Source: an uncultured Verrucomicrobiota bacterium (GTDB lineage Bacteria; Verrucomicrobiota; Kiritimatiellia; CAIVKH01). From it: a stretch of 12,099 nt of DNA. Position 1 is the first letter of the stretch, and each line of letters starts with the position of its first letter. The DNA is taken from NCBI GenBank assembly GCA_937894535.1, contig CALBHI010000181.1, positions 1 to 12,099 on the forward strand, written 5' to 3'. Shown here piece by piece: positions 6,773 through 12,099 of the stretch. The position numbers were made by a program, and so were the translations under genes. The notes below the pieces were generated by a model. That model saw nothing but the letters and a program-made list of their open reading frames with translations. It did no database searches and was not told the origin of the DNA.

Positions 6773-6780
6773 ATACGCAC

Positions 6781-8070
6781 ATGAAACTTGAGACCCTCTG
6801 CCTGCACGGCGGCCAACAACCCGACCCCACCACCCTGTCCCGCGCCGTTCCGGTGTACCGCACCAGCGCCTACCAGTTCAAGAACACCGAACACGCGGCA
6901 AACCTGTTCGCCCTGAAGGAACTGGGCAACATCTACACCCGCCTGATGAACCCGACCACCGACGTGCTGGAGAAGCGCGTCGCGTTGCTCGAAGGCGCAC
7001 ACGAGATGGCCGGCCTCGGCATCGCCTCCGGCACCTCAGCGATCTTCTACGCGGTGATCAACCTCGCCCAGGCCGGTGACAACATCGTCTCCGCTCGCAA
7101 CCTGTACGGCGGCACCTACACCCAGTTCAACGACATCCTGCCGGCGCTGGGGATCAAGGTGAAGCTTGTCGACTCGACCGATCCCGAAAACTTCGCGAAG
7201 GCGATCGACGGCAAGACGCGTGCGTTGTTCTGCGAGACCGTGTCCAACCCGGCGCTCGAAGTGACCGACCTCGACGCGGTGGGCGCAATCGCCAAGGCCC
7301 ACGGCATCCCGCTGATCGTCGATGCCACCTTCTCGACCCCCTACCTCACCCGCCCGCTGGATCACGGCGCCGACATCGTTGTGCACTCGTTGACCAAGTG
7401 GTTCGGCGGCCACGGCACCGGCATCGGCGGCATCGTCGTGGACTCCGGGCGTTTCCCCTGGGGTGCCGGCAAACATCCGCTTTTCGATGCGCCGGACACC
7501 TCGTACCACGGCCTGCGCTGGGGCCACGATCTCCCCGCCCCGCTGGCCCCGTTGGCCTACATCCTGCGCATGCGCACCGTCCCGCTCCGCAACCTCGGCG
7601 CCTGCATCGCGCCGGACAATGCCTGGATGTTCCTGCAGGGCATCGAGACCCTGCCCCTGCGCATGGAACGTCATTGCCAGAACGCCCTCGCCGTCGCCGA
7701 GTACCTCAAGGCCCACAAGCTGGTCGAGTGGGTGCGCTTCCCCGGTTTGAAGGACGATCCGGAATATGCACGCAACGTGAAGTACCTGCGCGGCAAGGGC
7801 GGGTCGATGGTGGTGTTCGGCATCAAGGGCGGCCGCGAAGCCGGCTCGAAGTTCATCAACGCGCTGAAGCTGCATTCGCACGTCGCGAATGTGGGCGATG
7901 CGAAGAGCCTGGCCATCCATCCGGCGACCACCACCCATTCCCAACTGAACGAACAACAGCAACTCGCCGGCGGCATCCGTCCCGAGCTCGTCCGCCTCTC
8001 CGTGGGCATCGAGCACATCGACGACATCACCGCCGACCTTGATCAGGCCTTGTCGGCCAGCCAGCGCTGA
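6781..8070 (+). CDS. metY: O-acetylhomoserine sulfhydrylase (PLP-dependent)
   Basis: The 429-residue cytoplasmic enzyme of the Cys/Met metabolism PLP family converts O-acetylhomoserine plus sulfide to homocysteine (direct sulfhydrylation) and usually also accepts methanethiol. PLP landmarks are Tyr52-Thr-Arg54-x-x-Asn-Pro-Thr (phosphate contacts from the partner subunit), Ser-Gly-Thr-Ser-Ala at 83-87, Asp181 in Val-Asp-Ala-Thr-Phe-Ser-Thr-Pro (pyridine nitrogen), and the Schiff-base Lys206 in Ser-Leu-Thr-Lys-Trp-Phe-Gly-Gly-His-Gly. The C-terminal Arg-Leu-Ser-Val-Gly-Ile-Glu-His-Ile-Asp-Asp is typical. The length (about 430) and the insertion after residue 220 fit MetY rather than the shorter MetB/MetC/MetZ. 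It is the first gene after the SAM-I riboswitch and is followed by metX, which makes its substrate. Confidence 0.95.
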   Translation: MKLETLCLHGGQQPDPTTLSRAVPVYRTSAYQFKNTEHAANLFALKELGNIYTRLMNPTTDVLEKRVALLEGAHEMAGLGIASGTSAIFYAVINLAQAGDNIVSARNLYGGTYTQFNDILPALGIKVKLVDSTDPENFAKAIDGKTRALFCETVSNPALEVTDLDAVGAIAKAHGIPLIVDATFSTPYLTRPLDHGADIVVHSLTKWFGGHGTGIGGIVVDSGRFPWGAGKHPLFDAPDTSYHGLRWGHDLPAPLAPLAYILRMRTVPLRNLGACIAPDNAWMFLQGIETLPLRMERHCQNALAVAEYLKAHKLVEWVRFPGLKDDPEYARNVKYLRGKGGSMVVFGIKGGREAGSKFINALKLHSHVANVGDAKSLAIHPATTTHSQLNEQQQLAGGIRPELVRLSVGIEHIDDITADLDQALSASQR

Positions 8071-8074
8071 TCCT

Positions 8075-9265
8075 GTGAAAAAGAACACCCGTCATCCCGT
8101 CACACGCGGCTCGGTCGGCCGGGTGAAGACCCAGTTCTTCACCTTCGGCAACCCGCGCAAGCCCTTCGTCTTCAAGTCGCGCGAAAAGCTGGACCAGATC
8201 ACCGTCGCGTACGAAACCTACGGCACCCTGTCGCCGAAGGCCGACAACGCGATCCTGCTGTTCCATGCCCTGAGCGGCAGCCAGCATGCGGCCGGGATCA
8301 ACCGGTCGGTGCCGGAGGCCGGTTCGTTGTGGACGGACGAAATGGTGGTGGGCTGGTGGGATGATTTCATCGGTCCGGGCAAAGCGATCGACACCCGGAA
8401 GTTTTTCGTGGTGTGCGCCAACTACCTCGGCGGCTGCTACGGGTCATCCGGACCGGTGTCCCTGAAACCCGGCACCCAGGAGCCCTACGGCCGCTCGTTT
8501 CCCACGGTGATGATTGGCGACATCGTGGATTCGCAGGTTCAGCTGCTTGATCACCTCGGCATCCGCAAATTGCATGCGGTGATCGGCGGGTCGCTCGGCG
8601 GCATGTGCGCGATCAACTTCGCGGTGCGCTATCCCAACCGCGTCCGTATCGTCATTCCTATCGCCTCCGGGGTGGAGACCTCCATCCACCAGCGCATCTT
8701 CAACTACGAACAGATCTGCGCCATCGAAGAGGACAAGTTCTTCAACGGCGGGCACTACTACAACGGACCGCGTCCCGACCGCGGCCTTGCCCTCGCCCGC
8801 ATGATCAGCCACAAGACCTTCGTCTCGCTGGAGATGATGGAACGGCGCGCCCGCAAGGAAGTGATCCGGCCCGAGGAGGACAACGACAAGTGGTATTGGA
8901 TGAGCAACCGCGTGGAGTCCTACCTGCGCGGCCAGGGCTTCAAATTCGTCAGCCGGTTCGACGCCAACACCTACCTGCGCATCATCGATGCCTGGCAACG
9001 CTTCAACCTGCTCCGGGACACCCGCAAGAAATCCCTGCGGGCGGTGTTCGCCGCCTGCCGCAAACAGAAGTACCTGGTCTTCAGCATCGAGTCGGATGAG
9101 TGTTTCCGGCCCCATCAGCAGGAGCAGATGTGCGAAATCCTGGCGAAGTGCCGGGTTGACCACCGGCATATCACCGTGCACTCGGAAAAGGGCCACGACT
9201 CCTTCCTGCTCGAACCGGAGTTGTACGCCCCGCACCTCACCTACATGCTCGAAGCGACGATCTGA
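8075..9265 (+). CDS. metX: Homoserine O-acetyltransferase (alpha/beta hydrolase fold)
   Basis: The 396-residue enzyme transfers an acyl group, most likely acetyl from acetyl-CoA, to homoserine, giving the substrate of MetY. Family motifs are Tyr-Glu-Thr-Tyr-Gly-Thr-Leu (46-52), His-Ala-Leu-Ser-Gly (64-68), Asn-Tyr-Leu-Gly-Gly-Cys-Tyr-Gly (116-123), the nucleophile elbow Gly-Gly-Ser173-Leu-Gly-Gly-Met, Tyr-Leu-Arg-Gly-Gln-Gly-x-Lys-Phe (283-291), and the triad partners Asp341 and His374 (Gly-His-Asp-Ser-Phe). Pairing with metY supports acetyl over succinyl use; this is inference, since MetX specificity varies. I chose the GTG at 8075, 4 nt after the metY stop, because it gives the usual N-terminal length before Gly-Ser-Val-Gly. 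An in-frame GTG at 8123 would be shorter, and a TTG at 8039 would lie inside metY. No strong ribosome binding site is seen, so translation is probably coupled to metY. No metW follows. Confidence 0.94.
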   Translation: MKKNTRHPVTRGSVGRVKTQFFTFGNPRKPFVFKSREKLDQITVAYETYGTLSPKADNAILLFHALSGSQHAAGINRSVPEAGSLWTDEMVVGWWDDFIGPGKAIDTRKFFVVCANYLGGCYGSSGPVSLKPGTQEPYGRSFPTVMIGDIVDSQVQLLDHLGIRKLHAVIGGSLGGMCAINFAVRYPNRVRIVIPIASGVETSIHQRIFNYEQICAIEEDKFFNGGHYYNGPRPDRGLALARMISHKTFVSLEMMERRARKEVIRPEEDNDKWYWMSNRVESYLRGQGFKFVSRFDANTYLRIIDAWQRFNLLRDTRKKSLRAVFAACRKQKYLVFSIESDECFRPHQQEQMCEILAKCRVDHRHITVHSEKGHDSFLLEPELYAPHLTYMLEATI

Positions 9266-9276
9266 CCAGCCGGTCA
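9263..9276. repeat. Inverted repeat joining the convergent metX and TPR gene stops
   Basis: TGACC-AGCC-GGTCA is a perfect 5-bp stem whose ends are the TGA stops of metX (plus) and of the TPR gene (minus). Part of the symmetry is a trivial result of the two TGA codons facing each other. No U-tract follows on either strand, so a bidirectional terminator is not well supported. Confidence 0.3.
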
Positions 9277-9669
9277 GGTTGCCGGGGAATTGTTCTGGCG
9301 GCTCTTGAGCTGGACCAGGATCAGCACGAAGTGGGGATGCTTGCGGATCGAATCCAAGTCGTCGTCCTTCAACAACCATTCCAGGTCGTCATACCCCAGG
9401 TGCACCGCACGGTTCAGTGCTGCGATGGCCTGTTCCTTTTGACCGGTCAGGGCCAAACTGCAGGCAAGGTTGTAGGCATAGGTCGGATTCCGGGGATCCG
9501 CCCGGGTGAGGGATTCGTCGATGACCAGGCCTTCGTCGATGCGACCCAGCTTGGTGTAAAGGTCGCCGAGCGCTTCCATCGTGGGAAGGTGCCCGGGACA
9601 ACGGCGCAACACGCCTTCCAGAAAGGCGCATTCCTTGACCCGTTGGGATGGTTCGCGCGCGTCCGACAT
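9274..9669 (-). CDS. Small tetratricopeptide repeat protein
   Basis: The 131-residue soluble protein has no signal peptide or membrane segment. Two TPR units are visible: residues about 29-62 (Pro-Thr-Met-Glu-Ala-Leu-Gly-Asp-Leu-Tyr-Thr-Lys-Leu-Gly) and 63-96 (Tyr-Ala-Tyr-Asn-Leu-Ala-Cys-Ser-Leu-Ala-Leu-Thr-Gly). An upstream helix (10-24) may be a degenerate third. The segment Leu-Gly-Tyr-Asp-Asp-Leu-Glu-Trp-Leu at 91-99, followed by Asp-Asp-Asp-Leu-Asp-Ser-Ile-Arg, matches a common closing segment of TPR groups. It is presumably a protein-interaction module; the partner is unknown. It starts at the ATG 9669, 28 nt after the gltA stop, with no clear Shine-Dalgarno sequence, and may be cotranscribed with gltA. 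A small GGCCG-TAAC-CGGCC hairpin (9679-9692) lies in the gap. Confidence 0.8.
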   Translation of the reverse strand: MSDAREPSQRVKECAFLEGVLRRCPGHLPTMEALGDLYTKLGRIDEGLVIDESLTRADPRNPTYAYNLACSLALTGQKEQAIAALNRAVHLGYDDLEWLLKDDDLDSIRKHPHFVLILVQLKSRQNNSPAT

Positions 9670-9697
9670 GGTGGGGCTGGCCGTAACCGGCCGTGGC

Positions 9698-11002
9698 TCA
9701 ACTGCGCTGCTCGATCGGCACGAAGTCGAGTTTGGTCGGCCCGGTATAAACCTGGCGTGGACGTCCGATCTTCTGGGCCGGATCCCCGTGCAGTTCGTAC
9801 CACTGGGAGATCCAGCCGGGCAAGCGGCCGATCGCGAACAACACGGTGAACATGTTGGTCGGGAAGCCCATCGCCCGGTAGGTGATGCCGGTGTAGAAGT
9901 CGACGTTCGGGTACAGCTTGCGATCGATAAAGTACTTGTCGGACAAGGCCCGGTCTTCCAGTTGCTTCGCGATGTCCAGCAACGGATCCTTTACGCCGAG
10001 TTTGGTCAGCACTTCCTCGCAGATACGTTTGGCGACCTTGGCGCGCGGATCGTACGATTTGTACACGCGGTGGCCAAAGCCCATCAGGCGGAACGAGTCG
10101 TTCGGATCCTTCGCCCGCTTGATCATCAGATCGACATCGCCGCCGCTGCGCTGGATTTCCTCCAGCATGTCCATCACTTCCTGGTTCGCACCGCCATGGT
10201 ACGGACCCCACAGGGCGCAGATGCCCGCGGCGATGGACGCGTAGATGTTGGCACCGGTGCTGCCGACCAGGCGGACCACCGACGTAGAGGCATTCTGCTC
10301 GTGATCGGCGTGCAGGATCAGCAACTGGTTCATCGCCCTGACCAGCAGCGGGTCGATCTGGTAATCGGCCACCGGCGAGGCAAACATCATGTTCAGCAGG
10401 TTTTCGCAGTAGGTCAGCTTGCTGCTCGGGTAAATGAAGGGCTCGCCGATGAACTTCTTGTAGGAAATCGCCGCCATCGTGCGCAGCTTGGAGAGCAAAC
10501 GGGTCGCGGCGATGTTCTTCTCCTCTTCGATGTCCTCGAGTTCCGGATAGAAACTCGACAACGACACGCCCATCGCCGAGGCGATGGCCATCGGGTGGGC
10601 CCGCTCGGGATAATTGCGGAAGAAAATCTGCATATCCTCATGAATCATCGAGTGCAGATTCAGGAGGCGGGAAAACTTCTGGAGATCGTCGCGGGTTGGC
10701 AACTTGCCGTGAATCAGCAGGTAGGCCACCTCGACAAACGTGCAGTGGTTGGCGAGGTCCTCGATCTCGTAGCCGCGGTACCGCAAGACACCGTTGTCGC
10801 CATCGACAAAAGTGATCGAGCTTTCGCACGATCCGGTGTTCATGAAACCCGGATCGTAGGTGATCAAACCGGTCTTCTTGCGCAAATCACTGATATCGAC
10901 CGCACGTTCGCCCTGGGTTCCTTCCCAGACGTCCATGTCGACGGATTTGCCCTGAAAACTCAGCTGAGCGGTACCGATTTTTTTCTTTTCGTTAGCCGCC
11001 AT
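9698..11002 (-). CDS. gltA: Citrate synthase (type II, GltA family)
   Basis: The 434-residue cytoplasmic enzyme condenses oxaloacetate and acetyl-CoA to citrate, the entry step of the TCA cycle. The N-terminal extension (about 1-60, with Val-Asp-Ile-Ser-Asp-Leu-Arg...Thr-Tyr-Asp-Pro-Gly-Phe) is typical of the type II, hexameric form rather than the shorter type I. The catalytic residues are present: His269 in Gly-Pro-Tyr-His-Gly-Gly-Ala-Asn, His311 in Gly-Phe-Gly-His-Arg-Val-Tyr, and Asp368 in Asn-Val-Asp-Phe-Tyr-Thr-Gly. His231-Ala-Asp-His-Glu-Gln-Asn-Ala-Ser-Thr contributes to oxaloacetate binding. Whether it is NADH-inhibited cannot be read safely. It starts 21 nt after the rpmB stop and is probably cotranscribed with it. 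The ATG at 11002 is preferred over the GTG at 11008, which overlaps the ribosome binding site. Confidence 0.97.
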   Translation of the reverse strand: MAANEKKKIGTAQLSFQGKSVDMDVWEGTQGERAVDISDLRKKTGLITYDPGFMNTGSCESSITFVDGDNGVLRYRGYEIEDLANHCTFVEVAYLLIHGKLPTRDDLQKFSRLLNLHSMIHEDMQIFFRNYPERAHPMAIASAMGVSLSSFYPELEDIEEEKNIAATRLLSKLRTMAAISYKKFIGEPFIYPSSKLTYCENLLNMMFASPVADYQIDPLLVRAMNQLLILHADHEQNASTSVVRLVGSTGANIYASIAAGICALWGPYHGGANQEVMDMLEEIQRSGGDVDLMIKRAKDPNDSFRLMGFGHRVYKSYDPRAKVAKRICEEVLTKLGVKDPLLDIAKQLEDRALSDKYFIDRKLYPNVDFYTGITYRAMGFPTNMFTVLFAIGRLPGWISQWYELHGDPAQKIGRPRQVYTGPTKLDFVPIEQRS

Positions 11003-11006
11003 GACC

Positions 11007-11012
11007 ACCTCC
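11007..11012 (-). promoter_or_regulatory. Ribosome binding site deciding the gltA start
   Basis: GGAGGT on the minus strand lies 4 nt before the ATG at 11002. The alternative in-frame GTG at 11008 lies inside this site and so cannot be the start served by it. Confidence 0.75.
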
Positions 11013-11023
11013 AGGTTGAAACG

Positions 11024-11251
11024 CTATGCTTTGACCACTTTGCCGGCCTTGATGCAGGACGTGCAAACCGAAATGGTTTTGATCGTGCCGTTTACGTTCG
11101 CCTTCACCTGCTGGATGTTCGCCTTGAACCGACGGCGGGTGATCCCGGTGGTGTGCAACCCGATGCCGCCAGACTTCTTCGGCAAACCATGGCGGATGAT
11201 GCGGTTACCCATGAACGATGACTTGGCGCAAATGCTACATATCTTGGACAT
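11024..11251 (-). CDS. rpmB: 50S ribosomal protein L28
   Basis: The 75-residue basic protein is a structural component of the large ribosomal subunit. Met-Ser-Lys-Ile-Cys-Ser-Ile-Cys opens it, Gly-Asn-Arg (15-17) and a basic Thr-Arg-Arg-Arg-Phe-Lys-Ala-Asn core (38-45) follow, and Cys-Thr-Ser-Cys-Ile-Lys lies near the C-terminus. Cys5, Cys8, Cys63 and Cys66 make two Cys-x-x-Cys pairs, so this is the zinc-binding (C+) form of L28. The ATG at 11251 has GGGAG (11263-11259) 7 nt upstream. The longer open frame reaching back to 11701 is an artefact overlapping recJ. The usual neighbour rpmG (L33) is absent; gltA follows after 21 nt. Confidence 0.97.
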   Translation of the reverse strand: MSKICSICAKSSFMGNRIIRHGLPKKSGGIGLHTTGITRRRFKANIQQVKANVNGTIKTISVCTSCIKAGKVVKA

Positions 11252-11276
11252 AACGATACTCCCGATGAAGCGTGAC

Positions 11277-11305
11277 AAGATAGGTTGACAACCGTTGCGG
11301 CGCAA
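11277..11305 (-). promoter_or_regulatory. Possible promoter of rpmB-gltA
   Basis: On the minus strand TTGCGC (11305-11300) and TATCTT (11282-11277) are separated by 17 nt, which would start transcription about 20 nt before the rpmB start. The -35 is weak. An alternative -10, TAAAAT at 11334-11329, fits better by itself but has no recognisable -35. The 139-nt gap between recJ and rpmB also contains a GGCGC/GCGCC inverted repeat (11299-11318) with a 10-nt loop; I saw no terminator for recJ. Confidence 0.3.
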
Positions 11306-11390
11306 GTGCAAAAGCGCCCGTTTGAACGATTTTACCTGAATCCTAACCGAGCGTGCCGGGATCGCCGGGCAACCATCGGCGCAGGTAATG

Positions 11391-12099
11391 TTAACACGAC
11401 GGACTATCCCGGAAATCCTTGAGGTGCAGGACAATCTCCCGCCTACCCCGGAAGGTATCGACCCGGATATGGAAAGCCCCGTCCAGCAGCCGGGGCACCG
11501 GGCGGTGGTACATGCCAAAACCGATCGCTGACCGCTCGGCTCCGGTTTCATCCACCAGGAACAACTTGAGGTGCCCGGTCCCCACCTCCCGCGGTTCACC
11601 GCTGGCCCGCAAGCCACGCGCGGCCCAGACCGGCTCGGGATTGCCCATGCCGAAGGGTCGCATCCCGTCCAGCCACCGGATCGCCTTTTCGTCAAGGGCA
11701 TCCAGGCTGACCCAACCGTCGATGGTGAGACCCGGTTGCAAGGTCATCCCGGCCAAACGCTCGCGGCACGCCTGTTCAAATGCCACCCGGAACGCAGGGA
11801 GGCGGTCCCATTCGACTTCGATCCCGGCCGCCATGGCATGCCCCCCGAACTTGACCAGATGTTCCCGGCAGGCGGTCAGGGTTTCGGTGATGTTCAGACC
11901 GGAGATGCTGCGGCAGGAACCCTTGGCCCGGCCCTGGTCGTCCATGCCGATGACGATGGACGGCCGGTAAAATTGCTGGACCAGACGCGAGGCCACGATC
12001 CCCACCACCCCCGGATGCCAATCCGCCTCCGCCTCGACGATAGCGTGCAGCCCCACCAGATCCCGCGCCGAGATCCGCACCTTGAGCTCCTCCACGATG
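11391..12099 (-). CDS. recJ: Single-stranded-DNA exonuclease RecJ, C-terminal part (runs off the right edge)
   Basis: The frame is open from the window edge to a TAA at 11393-11391, covering about 235 residues of the C-terminus. RecJ is a 5'-3' ssDNA exonuclease in recombination and repair. The DHH catalytic domain would lie beyond the window. Visible here is the DHHA1 region with Trp-His-Pro-Gly-Val-Val-Gly-Ile-Val-Ala-Ser-Arg-Leu, Arg-Ser-Ile-Ser-Gly-Leu-Asn-Ile, and the family signature Phe-Gly-Gly-His-Ala-Met-Ala-Ala-Gly. It is followed by the OB-fold domain with Met-Arg-Pro-Phe-Gly-Met-Gly-Asn-Pro-Glu-Pro-Val and a final Lys-Asp-Phe-Arg-Asp. The GTG at 12095 is internal; coding continues upstream of it. 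The rpmB start lies 139 nt downstream in the same direction. Confidence 0.95.
   Translation of the reverse strand, partial: IVEELKVRISARDLVGLHAIVEAEADWHPGVVGIVASRLVQQFYRPSIVIGMDDQGRAKGSCRSISGLNITETLTACREHLVKFGGHAMAAGIEVEWDRLPAFRVAFEQACRERLAGMTLQPGLTIDGWVSLDALDEKAIRWLDGMRPFGMGNPEPVWAARGLRASGEPREVGTGHLKLFLVDETGAERSAIGFGMYHRPVPRLLDGAFHIRVDTFRGRREIVLHLKDFRDSPSC

Noticed and set aside
7036..8088. A 350-codon minus-strand frame opposite metY
   Set aside because: It is antisense to an intact metY with catalytic residues present and shows no family resemblance.
9581..11221. A 546-codon plus-strand frame opposite gltA and rpmB
   Set aside because: It mirrors two conserved genes, starts inside the TPR gene on the other strand, and has the usual His/Val/Arg-rich shadow composition.
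11340..11390. Possible recJ terminator around the CCGG repeats
   Set aside because: The stem is only about 4 bp and no U-tract follows on the minus strand.
1..12099. CRISPR array, insertion sequence, tRNA, rRNA, toxin-antitoxin or phage genes
   Set aside because: No direct-repeat array, transposase, integrase, cloverleaf or rRNA segment was recognised; the coding space is filled by metabolic, housekeeping and secreted-protein genes.

Overview
No exotic system is visible in this window. It looks like an ordinary chromosomal segment of a GC-rich bacterium (roughly 60-65% G+C by eye). The secreted beta-helix protein ends in an Arg-Tyr-Arg-Ile-Glu-Ala...Arg-Phe-Val-Arg-Ala-Val-Leu-Val-Pro type tail, and there is a large secreted Asn/Thr-rich protein. 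Both are features I associate with Verrucomicrobiota and relatives. That assignment is an inference from style, not from a marker gene; the L28, citrate synthase or RecJ sequences could settle it.

Left part, all on the minus strand (transcription runs right to left, 6457 to 1): a class I SAM-dependent methyltransferase, a secreted right-handed beta-helix protein, the ribosome-associated ATPase YchF, a cytoplasmic type I pullulanase, and the N-terminal 274 codons of a secreted protein that runs off the left edge. YchF and pullulanase are closely coupled (12 nt apart, with the pullulanase ribosome binding site overlapping the YchF stop). The last gene has its own candidate promoter just before a strong hairpin.

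Middle part, plus strand (6517 to 9265): a methionine biosynthesis operon. A candidate promoter, a perfect 16-bp palindrome and a clear SAM-I (S-box) riboswitch precede metY (O-acetylhomoserine sulfhydrylase), followed 4 nt later by metX (homoserine O-acyltransferase). Together they turn homoserine into acetylhomoserine and then homocysteine (or methionine, depending on the sulfur donor), with SAM as feedback signal through the leader RNA. No intrinsic terminator was found in the expression platform.

Right part, minus strand (12099 to 9274): the C-terminal part of RecJ, ribosomal protein L28 (zinc-binding form), type II citrate synthase and a small TPR protein. L28 and citrate synthase are separated by only 21 nt and probably share a transcript. 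The TPR gene converges on metX with 8 nt between the stops.

The most interesting non-coding observations are two promoters sharing TTGACGTC and GTATGGT blocks at near-identical spacing, each followed by a CCGGT/ACCGG inverted repeat, and the SAM-I leader without a recognisable terminator.
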